Source: Phycisphaerales bacterium (GTDB taxonomy: Bacteria; Planctomycetota; Phycisphaerae; Phycisphaerales; UBA1924). Taken from it: a stretch of DNA of 46,835 bases. Made by a program: the position numbers and the translations under genes. This document shows positions 24,914 to 33,357 of this stretch, piece after piece. The stretch lies in assembly GCA_007693765.1 (NCBI GenBank), contig RECZ01000124.1:1-46835 (forward strand). Reading direction: 5' to 3'. How positions within the stretch are numbered: the stretch's first letter is position 1; each line of letters begins with the position of its first letter. The notes beneath the pieces are model-generated. The model searched no databases. It was not told the origin of the DNA and saw nothing but the letters and a program-made list of their open reading frames with translations.

Positions 24914-25127
24914 GGCGGTGCAGGGCGCATCGTGGCGGGTCGCACCGGGCGTGGCGGCGGGGGGGTTGGTCGGGCTGGATGGGGTGGTCGTTATGGGGCC
25001 GCCTGAGTTGGGGGAATGTTGGGTCGAAGCGGGGAAGCCTTCCGGCGCCGGTCAAGAGCCGCGCAACGTCCGCCGATGAGCCATCACGCGCGACGTGCGC
25101 GCTCCTGCCTCAAGAAGGAGCTCACCA

Positions 25128-25331
25128 GTGCCGGACGATGTTATCAGGATCATGTGTCCCAAACTCACGTGCCGCCGCATCCTCGCGGTCCCCGTGACGG
25201 CGAGGGGTCGCACCGTCCGTTGCCGCGGCTGCGGGTCGAACATCCGCATCCCGACACAGCCCGCCAGCGGATCTCCCGGGGCGGGAGCGGGCATGCCCAA
25301 GGGCGATACGTCCGGGCGCGCCGGGATGTAA
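25128..25331 (+). CDS. Small zinc-ribbon protein
   Basis: 67 residues from a GTG with AAGGAG seven bases upstream, a good ribosome site that rejects the ATG at 25095. The sequence MCPKLTCRRILAVP, GRTVRCRGCGSNIRIP matches the short zinc ribbon common at the N-terminus of planctomycete proteins (C..C, about 18 residues, CxxC followed by a VP-like strand), but with four residues between the first two Cys instead of two. It ends with a Gly/Pro-rich tail. No partner domain follows, so it may be a free regulator or an RNA/DNA-binding miniprotein; function unknown. It lies between purA and the FHA gene. Confidence 0.6.
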   Translation: MPDDVIRIMCPKLTCRRILAVPVTARGRTVRCRGCGSNIRIPTQPASGSPGAGAGMPKGDTSGRAGM

Positions 25332-25367
25332 TCGGAGATCGCGACAGGGGCGCAGCGCACGCGCGGT

Positions 25368-25940
25368 TCACCGCTTGCCGTCCTCGTCTTTGCCGCCGTT
25401 GTTTTCGTCGAGATCGAAGTCGAAGTCGAAGACGCTGCTGTCGTCGCTTTCGCCGGCGTCGGCGATCAGCTTGCCGAGTTCTTCTTCTTCGTCGCCATCC
25501 GAGTCGCTCACGGCGGGGGCCGACATGCTCGAGCCCGAGTCGTCGCTGCTGTCCGGCACGGGGACCACGGGCTTGGGGAGCGTGGCGGGGGTGTCCGTGT
25601 CGTCCGCGTCGTCATGACGGGAGCGTGTCGGCACGATCTCGCCGGGCTCGCCGTTCACCTGCACCGTGAAGATGGCGGGGCCGATGGTCAGCCGGTCCCC
25701 GGGGGACAGGGTGGCCTCCTGCACGCGCACCTCGTTGAGGAACGTGCCGTTGCTGGAGCCGAGGTCGCGGAGTTTGATCTCGTCACCGTCGATCACCAAC
25801 TCGCAGTGCTGACGCGAGACCGTCGAGACGGGGATCTGCAGCTCGCACCCCGGTTTGCGCCCGATGACGCAGCGGCCGCCCTTCACGCGGAAGTCCTGGC
25901 GTTCACCGTCGCTCTTGAAGGCCACCAGCGTCACGTTCAC
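25368..25940 (-). CDS. FHA-domain protein with acidic tail
   Basis: About 190 residues from the GTG at 25940; a second GTG at 25934 and an ATG at 26036 are alternatives. The forkhead-associated domain is complete: CVIGRKPGCELQI, VSTVSRQHCEL, LRDLGSSNGTFLNEVRV, with the phosphothreonine-binding Arg, Ser-Arg-x-His and Asn residues in place. The FHA domain reads phosphothreonine on partners, and planctomycetes have many Ser/Thr kinases, though none is in this window. The last about 80 residues are Asp/Ser/Glu rich, ending DFDFDLDENNGGKDEDGKR, and are probably disordered. It is divergent from hemW. Confidence 0.82.
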   Translation of the reverse strand: MNVTLVAFKSDGERQDFRVKGGRCVIGRKPGCELQIPVSTVSRQHCELVIDGDEIKLRDLGSSNGTFLNEVRVQEATLSPGDRLTIGPAIFTVQVNGEPGEIVPTRSRHDDADDTDTPATLPKPVVPVPDSSDDSGSSMSAPAVSDSDGDEEEELGKLIADAGESDDSSVFDFDFDLDENNGGKDEDGKR

Positions 25941-26081
25941 GGCGGATGCGTTCCTCTCGTCGCGGCGGCCAGTGATGCTCCCTGCGGAGGGAGCGGGGGG
26001 GCGCGCGGCCCGGTGCGGGCGTACAGTCATTGTCATCGACGGACGCGGCAGCCTGCTTCACAGGCCGGATCGAGGCGACAC

Positions 26082-26087
26082 TATAGA
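26082..26087 (+). promoter_or_regulatory. Candidate -10 box (TATAGA) of hemW
   Basis: TATAGA ends 13 bases before the hemW ATG, leaving a leader of about 7 bases with no Shine-Dalgarno sequence. No convincing -35 was found. Confidence 0.4.
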
Positions 26088-26100
26088 GATTCGACTGCCC

Positions 26101-27372
26101 ATGCAAGGCGAGGCGCAGGCCTCGGATCAGACGGCTCGCGACGCCCTCTCGGGCCCTCACGAGCCCGCGCGGTCGCTCTATCTCCACGTCCCGTTCTGCT
26201 TCCACAAGTGCCATTACTGCGACTTCTACTCCTTCGTCGACACCCGCGACCGGCAGGAGGCGTTCGTCGACGCCCTGGCCCTCGAACTCCACGCCCTCGC
26301 CCCGCACGCGGCCGCGCCGCTGGAGACGATCTTCGTCGGCGGCGGCACCCCCAGCCTCCTCCGGCCGGAGCTCTGGGAACGCCTCACGCGGCATATCGGC
26401 GAGACCTTCGACCTCTCACACATCCGCGCCGGCCGCGGCGAGTGGACCGTCGAGTGCAACCCCGAGACGGTCACCCCGGAATTGATGCGCGTGCTCCGCG
26501 ACGGCGGCGTGAACCGCGTGAGCGTCGGCGCGCAGTCCTTCGACCACCGCCACCTCAAAGCCCTCGAACGATGGCACGACCCCGAGAACGTCCCCCGCGC
26601 CCTCGCCCTCGCCGCCGACGCCGGGATCGAGCGCCGCAGCCTCGACCTGATCTACGCCATCCCCGGCCAGACGCTCGGTGATTGGAAACGCGACGTCGAG
26701 ACCGCCCTCGCCATCGACCCACCGATCGAGCACATCTCCTGCTACGCCCTGACCTACGAGCCCAACACCGCGATGACCGCCCGCCTGCGCCGCGGCGAGT
26801 TTCAGGCCGCGCCCGACGAACTCGAGGTCGAGATGTACGAATGGCTCGTCGAGCGCCTGCGCGTCGCGGGGCTGGAACGCTACGAGGTGAGCAACTTCGC
26901 CCGCCGCGGCGCCGAGTGCGCCCACAACCTCGCGTACTGGCGCCAGCGCTCGTGGCTCGCGGCGGGGCCCTCGGCGTCAGGCCATGTGCGCACGGCCGGC
27001 GAACGCGCCAACGCCTTCGCGCCGCCGGGGAATCGCTGGAAAAACGTGCCGCAACTCACCGCGTGGATGGACGGCGTGAAGCGATCCGAGGGCTGGAGCC
27101 CCGTCGTCGAGCACGAGACCCCGGACGACCGGCGCGCGATCATCGAACGCGTCATGACCGGCCTGCGCCTCCGCGAGGGGCTGGACGAGGCGTCGCTGCT
27201 CGAGGCCGCGGCGACCATCGGGGATGCATCCGAACTCCGGGCGACGATCGCGCGCGCACGGGCATCGGGTCTGCTTTACGACGACATCGACGGCCACCTC
27301 ACCCTGACAGACCGCGGCTACCTCTTCGCCGACGGCGTCGCCGCGGACCTGATGAGCACCATTCCCAGCTGA
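26101..27372 (+). CDS. hemW: Radical SAM protein HemW (heme chaperone; coproporphyrinogen III oxidase-like)
   Basis: 423 residues from the ATG at 26101. Radical SAM cluster motif CFHKCHYC with Cys33, Cys37 and Cys40 in LYLHVPFCFHKCHYCDFYSF; then FVGGGTPSLL, WTVECNPETVTPE, NRVSVGAQSF, and the C-terminal HemN-like wing. The Cys pattern and the lack of the extra HemN N-terminal residues point to HemW, which binds heme and hands it to respiratory proteins, rather than to the oxidase HemN. The next genes downstream, on the other strand, encode the heme-containing succinate dehydrogenase. Confidence 0.88.
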   Translation: MQGEAQASDQTARDALSGPHEPARSLYLHVPFCFHKCHYCDFYSFVDTRDRQEAFVDALALELHALAPHAAAPLETIFVGGGTPSLLRPELWERLTRHIGETFDLSHIRAGRGEWTVECNPETVTPELMRVLRDGGVNRVSVGAQSFDHRHLKALERWHDPENVPRALALAADAGIERRSLDLIYAIPGQTLGDWKRDVETALAIDPPIEHISCYALTYEPNTAMTARLRRGEFQAAPDELEVEMYEWLVERLRVAGLERYEVSNFARRGAECAHNLAYWRQRSWLAAGPSASGHVRTAGERANAFAPPGNRWKNVPQLTAWMDGVKRSEGWSPVVEHETPDDRRAIIERVMTGLRLREGLDEASLLEAAATIGDASELRATIARARASGLLYDDIDGHLTLTDRGYLFADGVAADLMSTIPS

Positions 27373-27406
27373 ACGGCCCACGCCACTGCGGTCGCCAACT
27401 TCACAG

Positions 27407-27505
27407 CGGGTGCCACACCACAGCCCTTGGCTGTGGTGTGCCGAATGCAACCTGTGCGGCCGAACGCACAACCACTGCTGCCCTTCGGGTCAGCAGTGGC
27501 ACCCG
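27407..27505. repeat. 99-bp palindromic element folding as a cloverleaf (outer stem + 3 hairpins)
   Basis: The element lies between the convergent hemW and sdhB stops. A terminal inverted repeat (CGGGTGCCAC at 27407-27416, GTGGCACCCG at 27496-27505) encloses three hairpins: 27414-27440 with a 12-bp stem (CACACCACAGCC, loop CTT), 27453-27470 (TGTGCG, loop GCCGAA), and 27472-27499 (CCACTGCTG with a TTCG-capped inner stem). With the first and third hairpins formed, six outer base pairs remain, giving a four-way junction. It is not a tRNA. It looks like a mobile palindromic repeat of the REP/MITE kind and could also stop transcription from both sides. Confidence 0.7.
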
Positions 27506-27545
27506 GATTGCGATTGGCCTGACCGCGCAGCGGCAGCGCTGGGCC

Positions 27546-28373
27546 TCACCGCCCCATGAAGAACTTCTTGATGTTGTGCACCGTGACCGCACGCCCCATC
27601 GCCGCGATGGATTCGGTGAGCGGGATCTCCTTGGGGCACACCTTCACGCAGTTCTGTGCGTTGCCGCAGTCGTTCACGCCGCCGGCATCGGAGAGGGCGT
27701 CGAGGCGCTGGTCTTTCAACGCGGCGCCCGTTTTGTGCAGATTGAAGAGGCGCGCCTGGCTGAGAGCGTGGGCGCCGACGAAGGACTGGTCCCACTTCGC
27801 GGGGTCGTCTTCGCGCTGGTACTGGGGGCAGGCTTCGAGGCAGCAGCCGCACGACATGCACGTCGAGAGCACGTAGCGCGTGGCCTGATCGTCGGGGGAT
27901 TCAAGCGGGCCGGAGCCGAGGTGGTGCGTGCCGTCGATGGGCACCCAGGCCTTCACGCGCTCGAGGGCGCGGAACAGGCGGGAGCGGTCCACCGAGAGGT
28001 CGCGCACCACGGGGTACTTGGTCATCGGCTCGATCGTGATCTCCTGACCGGCCATCGATTCGTCGATCACGAAGGAGCACGATTGGCGCACCTTGCCGTT
28101 GACGACCATGGTGCAGGCGCCGCACACCTCTTCGAGGCAGCCCGAGTCCCACACCACGGGCGTGGTGCGCTCGCCGTTCACGGTCACGGGGTTGGCGGCG
28201 ATCTTCTGCAGGCACGCGATGATGTTCAGTCCCGGCTCGAGGGGCACATCAAACGACTGCCACTGCTCGGGCTTGCCCGGCCCGTCGCAGCGCTTGATGC
28301 GCAGGCGGATGGATTTCTTTGCGCTGCTGCTGGTCGCGTGGGGGGCGCCGTTGGTGGTGGTCGCTGTGGTCAT
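27546..28373 (-). CDS. sdhB: Succinate dehydrogenase iron-sulfur subunit
   Basis: 275 residues from the ATG at 28373. Carries electrons from SdhA to quinone through three clusters. The [2Fe-2S] part is WDSGCLEEVCGACTMVVNGKVRQSC. The ferredoxin part has CMSCGCCLEACPQY and NCVKVCPKEIPL, which hold the [4Fe-4S] and [3Fe-4S] clusters. A Thr/Ala-rich N-terminal tail of about 18 residues precedes the domain. It is the last gene of sdhCAB, 35 bases after sdhA. No clear Shine-Dalgarno sequence is visible. Confidence 0.95.
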   Translation of the reverse strand: MTTATTTNGAPHATSSSAKKSIRLRIKRCDGPGKPEQWQSFDVPLEPGLNIIACLQKIAANPVTVNGERTTPVVWDSGCLEEVCGACTMVVNGKVRQSCSFVIDESMAGQEITIEPMTKYPVVRDLSVDRSRLFRALERVKAWVPIDGTHHLGSGPLESPDDQATRYVLSTCMSCGCCLEACPQYQREDDPAKWDQSFVGAHALSQARLFNLHKTGAALKDQRLDALSDAGGVNDCGNAQNCVKVCPKEIPLTESIAAMGRAVTVHNIKKFFMGR

Positions 28374-28408
28374 GGCGTGTGTCGTTTCGTGCGTTGCTGG
28401 TTGGTGGG

Positions 28409-30337
28409 TCAGGCCGTGGCCCCGACGGGCTTCTTTGCGCCGGCCGCGCCGCTCTCCGTCTTGCCGTACGTGCGGGCGCGGGGCTTGACGAGTCCCGTCT
28501 CGACATCCTCGAACGTGATCCTGGACTTGCCGGTCGATGCGTCGTGCTCGGCGACGGTGGTCTTGAGGAAGTTGGCGTCGTCGCGCTCGGTGTAGTCGGT
28601 GCGGTAGTGGGCGCCGCGTGATTCCTTCCGCTCCAGCCCGCCGCGCAGAACGACGTCGGCGAGGGCGAGCATGTCGCCGAGGGCGCGGGCGTAGGAAAGG
28701 TTCTGGTTCGTCCACATGCCCGTGTCGGAGAGGGAGATCTTCGCGTAGCGGGCGCGCAGCTCGTCGAGCCGGGCGAGCGCCTTCTCCAGACGCGGGCCGG
28801 ACTTCACCACGGTGGAGGCCGCGGTCATCTCGTCGCCCAGTTCGCGACCGATCAGGTAGGGGTTCTCGCTGCCCTGCGCGGCGGTGAGTTTCTGGACGAG
28901 CGCCTCCTCCGCCTTAAGGGCGCCATCGAACACGCTCTGCGGCAGGTCGGCCGCGCGACGCTCGGCGCTATCGCGGACGTAGTTCACCACGCCCAGGCCG
29001 CAGAAGAGGCCGTCGAAGATGCACGAGAGCAGGGCGTTGGCGCCGAGACGGTTGGCGCCGTGGTACTGGTAGTTGACCTCGCCGAAGGCGTAGAGGCCGG
29101 GGATGTTGGTGGTCATTGAGTCGGGCGCGCCGGCGACCATGCCGCGGAGATCGTCCTTGGCGCTGTAGGTCGTCCAGAGGCCGCCCATGGAGTAGTGGAC
29201 GCCGGGGAAGATGCGCATTGGGACCTCGGCGGGGTCCTCGCCAACGAACTTGCGGTAGATCTCGATGATGCCCAGCAGCTTGCGCTCGAGGTACTCGCGT
29301 CCGAGATGGGTGAGGTCGAGGTAGACCATGTTCCCGCCCATGACGCCCATGCCGTCCATGCAGATGTTGAAGATCTCACGCGTCGCGATGTCGCGGGGCA
29401 CGATGTTGCCGTACTTGGGGTACCGCTCCTCGAGGAAGTAGTAGCGCTCGCTTTCGGGGATCTGCCGCGGGTCGCGCGCGGCGTCGGGGTGCGGGCCCCA
29501 CCCGCCGTCGCCGCCCTTAATCGCGGGCACCCACACGCGCCCACCCTCGCCGCGCGCCGACTCGGACATCAACCGCAGTTTGTCGGCGCCGGGGATGGCG
29601 GTGGGGTGCACCTGGATGAACTCGCCGTTGCCGTATTTGGCGCCGTGGACGTAGCACCGCGCCGCCGCGGCGCCGTTGCACATCACGCTGTTTGTCGACT
29701 TCCCGAAGACCAGCCCGCACCCGCCGGTGGCCATGACCACCGCGTCCGCGCGGAAGGCGCGGATCTGCATGGTGCGCAGGTCCTGGGCCACGACGCCCTT
29801 GCACACGCCCTGATCGTCGACGATGGGGCGCAGAAACTCCCAGTGCTCGTACTTCGTGACGCGCCCCTCGGCCTCGTAGCGTCGCACCTGCTCGTCGAGG
29901 GCGTACATCAGTTGCTGGCCGGTGGTGGCGCCCGCGAAGTGGGTCCGCTTGTAGAGGGAGCCGCCGAAGAGTCGCAGGTCGCGCTGGCCCTCGCTGGTGC
30001 GGTTGAAGGGCACGCCCATGCGGTCGAGCAGGTCGATCACGCGGGGGGCCCAGTGCGTCATCTCGTAGACGGGGGGCTGGTGCTGGAGGAAGTCGCCGCC
30101 GTAGACGGTCTCGTCGAAGTGCTCGTACTCGCTGTAGCCCTGCTGGCGGGCGACCTCGTTGCAGGCGTTGATGCCGCCCTGTGCGCATACGCTGTGGGAG
30201 CGCTTCACGGGCACGACCGAGAAGAGGTCCACCGGCAGGCCGGACTCGCAGATGCGCACCGTGCCGGCGAGGCCGGCGAGGCCGCCCCCGACGACGATGA
30301 CTCGAGGTGTTGTGTTGGAGCCGCTCATAGTGCTCAT
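28409..30337 (-). CDS. sdhA: Succinate dehydrogenase flavoprotein subunit
   Basis: 642 residues. Oxidises succinate to fumarate with covalently bound FAD. Visible parts: the FAD dinucleotide fold VIVVGGGLAGLAG (residues 13-25), the flavin-linking His48 in RSHSVCAQGGINA, the active-site QVHPTAIPG, SARGEGGRVWVPA, the HYSMGGLW motif, and the C-terminal YANRLGANAL-like block NRLGANALLSC. The type with a single cytochrome b subunit (sdhCAB order, no sdhD) matches the Bacillus/epsilon-proteobacterial form that uses a low-potential quinone. ATG at 30337 or the ATG three codons later can both serve. Confidence 0.96.
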   Translation of the reverse strand: MSTMSGSNTTPRVIVVGGGLAGLAGTVRICESGLPVDLFSVVPVKRSHSVCAQGGINACNEVARQQGYSEYEHFDETVYGGDFLQHQPPVYEMTHWAPRVIDLLDRMGVPFNRTSEGQRDLRLFGGSLYKRTHFAGATTGQQLMYALDEQVRRYEAEGRVTKYEHWEFLRPIVDDQGVCKGVVAQDLRTMQIRAFRADAVVMATGGCGLVFGKSTNSVMCNGAAAARCYVHGAKYGNGEFIQVHPTAIPGADKLRLMSESARGEGGRVWVPAIKGGDGGWGPHPDAARDPRQIPESERYYFLEERYPKYGNIVPRDIATREIFNICMDGMGVMGGNMVYLDLTHLGREYLERKLLGIIEIYRKFVGEDPAEVPMRIFPGVHYSMGGLWTTYSAKDDLRGMVAGAPDSMTTNIPGLYAFGEVNYQYHGANRLGANALLSCIFDGLFCGLGVVNYVRDSAERRAADLPQSVFDGALKAEEALVQKLTAAQGSENPYLIGRELGDEMTAASTVVKSGPRLEKALARLDELRARYAKISLSDTGMWTNQNLSYARALGDMLALADVVLRGGLERKESRGAHYRTDYTERDDANFLKTTVAEHDASTGKSRITFEDVETGLVKPRARTYGKTESGAAGAKKPVGATA

Positions 30338-30371
30338 GGATTCGTCCCGTCCGGCGTGTCGGATGTGGTCA

Positions 30372-31229
30372 TCATCGGTCGTTGGGTGTGGTGGGGGCGC
30401 TCGTTGTGGTCGGTGCGTCGGCGGGGGCCACGACTTCGACGCCGGGGCCGCGCAGCATGGCTTCCTCCACGGCCCGCGCCTCGGCGGGGTCGAGCGTCAG
30501 GAACCCCAGCACGGCGCTCCACGCCATCACCATCATCCCCGCGCCGAGGCCCGCGCACGCGTACCCCCAGCGGCGTTGTGCGGCCTTGGAGATCGTCAGC
30601 CCCCACGTGATCGCGGCCGTCCACAACCCGTTGGCGAAGTGGAAGACCAGGAGGCTGGCGCCGAGCAGATAGAACAGGCTGACCACGATCCCCCACACGG
30701 TGATGGACTCGCCGCCCCGCAGCGCCATCGCCATGGTCGACGCGGCGTACTCCGCGGACCACTTCGTGCCCCCGGGCACCAGGAACGTCCAGCCCCAGCG
30801 CAGCGTGGCGACGTGATAGAAGATGAACAACACGCCGACGTAGCCGCTCACGCGCTGCAGGGTGTAGCGCCAGTTATCTTGATAGCCGTAGTGGGCGACG
30901 TTGCTCTTGCCCGTCGTCGCGTAGTAGACGCCGAGGATGGAGTGGAACGCGATGGGCAGCCACAGGCCGAAGATCTCGATGAGGAGCAGCGCCGGCAGGC
31001 TGTGGATGAAATTCACCTCGTGCTGAAACGTGTACGCTCCCGCGTGCCCCGGCACGCTCCGCGACCCGTTCAGGATGCCCCAGACGATCGACGAGTTCGT
31101 CGTCAGGTGCACGATCAGAAACACGCCGATGGGCATGACGCCCGTCAGCGAGTGCAGGCGGCGGAGCAGGAAGTGATGACGCTGCATGAAACCCACGCTC
31201 TTCGGGGCGGGTTCGGCCTTCTCGGGCAC
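30372..31229 (-). CDS. sdhC: Succinate dehydrogenase cytochrome b subunit (SdhC, diheme type)
   Basis: 285 residues from the GTG at 31229, with GAGGAG eight bases upstream; the ATG at 31364 is rejected because it only adds an Arg/Pro-rich stretch. Five membrane helices carry His residues in place for two b hemes: HHFLLRRLHSLTGVMP, GVFLIVHLTTN, HSILGVYYATTG, VGVLFIFYHVATLRWG, and LLVFHFANGLWTAAITWG. It anchors SdhAB and passes electrons to quinone. A C-terminal tail of about 50 residues is Ala/Pro/Thr rich. First gene of the operon. Confidence 0.92.
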   Translation of the reverse strand: MPEKAEPAPKSVGFMQRHHFLLRRLHSLTGVMPIGVFLIVHLTTNSSIVWGILNGSRSVPGHAGAYTFQHEVNFIHSLPALLLIEIFGLWLPIAFHSILGVYYATTGKSNVAHYGYQDNWRYTLQRVSGYVGVLFIFYHVATLRWGWTFLVPGGTKWSAEYAASTMAMALRGGESITVWGIVVSLFYLLGASLLVFHFANGLWTAAITWGLTISKAAQRRWGYACAGLGAGMMVMAWSAVLGFLTLDPAEARAVEEAMLRGPGVEVVAPADAPTTTSAPTTPNDR

Positions 31230-31405
31230 GGTGCGGTCTCCTCGGAGGGCATCGGGTCTCGGCGCCGCGATCCGTTCACGCGGACGCCGAACACACGGCG
31301 TCGACACGCGGGGCGGCCGTCGACACGGGATCAAGATCGTAGGGCGGTTCCTGCGATCCGGCAATAAGTATGGTCATGCAAGACGTTGCGCGGGGCGCCG
31401 AATCG

Positions 31406-31903
31406 TCAGGTCGAGACCTGCGGCCCGCCCGACTTCTGACCGGGCCCGCCTCCGGGCGTCTCGCCGGGGGCTTCTCCGCCGGGGGCCTGCCCTGCGTCGC
31501 CCTTGCGCGACTCCTCGACGTAGCCGCTCAGGCGCACGTAGCGGGTGCGCAGCTCGTGCAGCACTTCCTTGATCTCTTGCGCTTCGTCTGCGCTCAGATT
31601 GCCCTTGGTCTTCTCCTCGAGCACGCCGAGCAGATCGATGTAGTGCCGGGCGTAGTCGAGCGCGACGATGGCGCGCCCGGTCTCGGGGTCGGGGAAGCCG
31701 CCGAGATACATCAGCGCCTGCGTGGCGAGCACGCCCACGAGCGTGCGCATATCGGCGGGGGGCATGCCCTGCGGGTCAGCGCCCGCGGCGCCCTTGGCGG
31801 GTCGGGCGGCCTCCTGCTCCGTCAGGCGTTCCTTCTCGGCCTGTGCCTGGGACTTCCAGTCGCTGTCGACGATGATTTTCGGCTGCTCGCCCGTCTCGGA
31901 CAT
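31406..31903 (-). CDS. DUF1844 domain protein
   Basis: 165 residues; GGGAG lies five bases before the ATG. The DUF1844 core is at about residues 50-125 (LVGVLATQALMYLGGFPDPETGRAIVALDYARHYIDLLGVLEEKTKGNLSADEAQEIKEVLHELR), the conserved helical pattern of this family. The N-terminus is charged and the C-terminus is Gly/Pro-rich with short GxxPG repeats. The role is unknown; the family is common in planctomycetes and delta-proteobacteria and often lies near translation or respiratory genes. It reads away from the SurA-like gene through a shared promoter region. Confidence 0.8.
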   Translation of the reverse strand: MSETGEQPKIIVDSDWKSQAQAEKERLTEQEAARPAKGAAGADPQGMPPADMRTLVGVLATQALMYLGGFPDPETGRAIVALDYARHYIDLLGVLEEKTKGNLSADEAQEIKEVLHELRTRYVRLSGYVEESRKGDAGQAPGGEAPGETPGGGPGQKSGGPQVST

Positions 31904-31947
31904 CGGGGCTCCCGTGCTGGAGGATGGGTCTCTCGCGTCGTGTGTGG

Positions 31948-31954
31948 TAGTCTA
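31948..31954. promoter_or_regulatory. Overlapping divergent -10 boxes (TAGTCT / TAGACT)
   Basis: TAGTCTA reads as TAGTCT on the plus strand (31948-31953) and TAGACT on the minus strand (31954-31949), so one site could serve both the SurA-like gene (ATG 32015) and the DUF1844 gene (ATG 31903). The two transcripts would compete. No -35 boxes are clear. Confidence 0.3.
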
Positions 31955-32014
31955 GCCATCGAGCGGCGCCGGCGCACGACGGAGCGTTGCCCACGCCGCT
32001 CGGGAGCGTCGATT

Positions 32015-33355
32015 ATGACACGATACGGACGACTCTGGCAGACCCAATGGCCCCGCGCAGCCGCGGCTCTGGCCAGCGGTATCGCGATGACCGCGCTCGG
32101 CGCGTGCGCAGGCTCTGGGGGCATGTCCGGGGGCACGTCGGGGGGACGATTGTCGGCGGGCGACTTCGTCGCCGCCGATGCCTCTGAGTCGGTCCACATC
32201 GCCAACGCCGGCACAGACCCCAGCGCCGGCATCCGCACCATCGGGCCGGAGGAGGCGAGCGCGGGCGTCGACGATGTGCGCGTGATCGTGGGCGGGCCCT
32301 CCCCCGCCCCCGCCGCGGGCGGCGGGCGGCAATCGTCGTCGGAGCGGATCGCACGCGATGCGCGCGACCCGAACCGTGCAGCCTCGGTCGTGCTCGTCGA
32401 TTCGATGGTGGGGCAGATCAACGGCAGGCCCGTGTACGCCTCGGAGTTCCTCCGACCGATGGACAGCCGCCTCCGCGCCGAGGCGCGCACCATGTCGCCC
32501 ATCGAATGGCGGCGCAGCGCCCAGCGGCAGATCCGCGCTGCCCTGCTCGAGCGCATGCGCGACGAGATCCTCCTCGCCGAGTTCGAATCCACCCTCGACC
32601 AGCAGCAGCGCATGGGCGTGATCGCCTTCGTGCAGGGCCTGCGCGAAGACCTCATCCGCGAGAACTTCGGTTCCGAAGAGCTGGCCCGCCGACGTCTCCT
32701 TGAAGAAGAGGGCATGACGCTCGACGAGAAGATCCGCACCCAACGCGACCGCGAGCTCATCCGTGCGCAGGTCCGCCGGGCGTTGGGCGACCGCGCCTAC
32801 GTGAGCTGGCGCGAAGTACGACTGCAGTTCGAGCGCGACATCGATCGGTACACGCCCCCGGGGCGCGCCACGCTGCGGATGATCCAGGTCCGCACCCGCG
32901 ACACGGCGCGGATGGAGCGTGTGCGCGCCGCGCTGGCCGAGGGCGCCGCGTTCGCGGATGTGGCGTCGCGCGACAGCGACTTCAACCCCACCAACGGCGG
33001 CCGATACGAGATCACCATCAACGCCCCCACGTTCCGCGAGGGCGTGATCTTCAGCGACGAGGCGCTCAACGCCCAGGCCCGCGCGCTGGAGGTCGGCGAG
33101 ACGACCGAGCCCTTCGAATGGAACGACTCCACCGTGTGGCTCCACCTCGAGTCGTACGACCGCCCGCCGGCCAGCACGCTCTATGAGGAGCAACTCGCGA
33201 TCTTCGCCGACCTGCGGTCGCGCCGGCTCTCGGAGGAGGAGTTCCGGTACTTCACGCGGCTCTTCGCCCGCTCCAGCGTGAGCGACGTCGACGACATGGA
33301 GCGTCGCCTGATGGTCATCGCCGAGCAGCGCTACCTCGGCGAGCAGGGGCGCTGA
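32015..33355 (+). CDS. SurA/PpiC-like peptidyl-prolyl isomerase lipoprotein
   Basis: 446 residues; GGGAG eight bases before the ATG. Export signal with lipobox LGAC (Cys at about residue 31) then Gly-rich linker (GSGGMSGGTSGG). After a disordered part comes GQINGRPVYASEF, the usual start of SurA-like chaperone domains, a long helical region (MRDEILLAEFESTLDQQQRM), and a parvulin-like part (RATLRMIQVRTRDTARMERVRAAL and NPTNGGRYEITINAPTFREGV). It is likely an outer-membrane or periplasmic folding factor; parvulin catalytic residues are only partly recognisable, so it may be chaperone-only. yraN starts 2 bases after its stop. Confidence 0.75.
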   Translation: MTRYGRLWQTQWPRAAAALASGIAMTALGACAGSGGMSGGTSGGRLSAGDFVAADASESVHIANAGTDPSAGIRTIGPEEASAGVDDVRVIVGGPSPAPAAGGGRQSSSERIARDARDPNRAASVVLVDSMVGQINGRPVYASEFLRPMDSRLRAEARTMSPIEWRRSAQRQIRAALLERMRDEILLAEFESTLDQQQRMGVIAFVQGLREDLIRENFGSEELARRRLLEEEGMTLDEKIRTQRDRELIRAQVRRALGDRAYVSWREVRLQFERDIDRYTPPGRATLRMIQVRTRDTARMERVRAALAEGAAFADVASRDSDFNPTNGGRYEITINAPTFREGVIFSDEALNAQARALEVGETTEPFEWNDSTVWLHLESYDRPPASTLYEEQLAIFADLRSRRLSEEEFRYFTRLFARSSVSDVDDMERRLMVIAEQRYLGEQGR

Positions 33356-33357
33356 GC

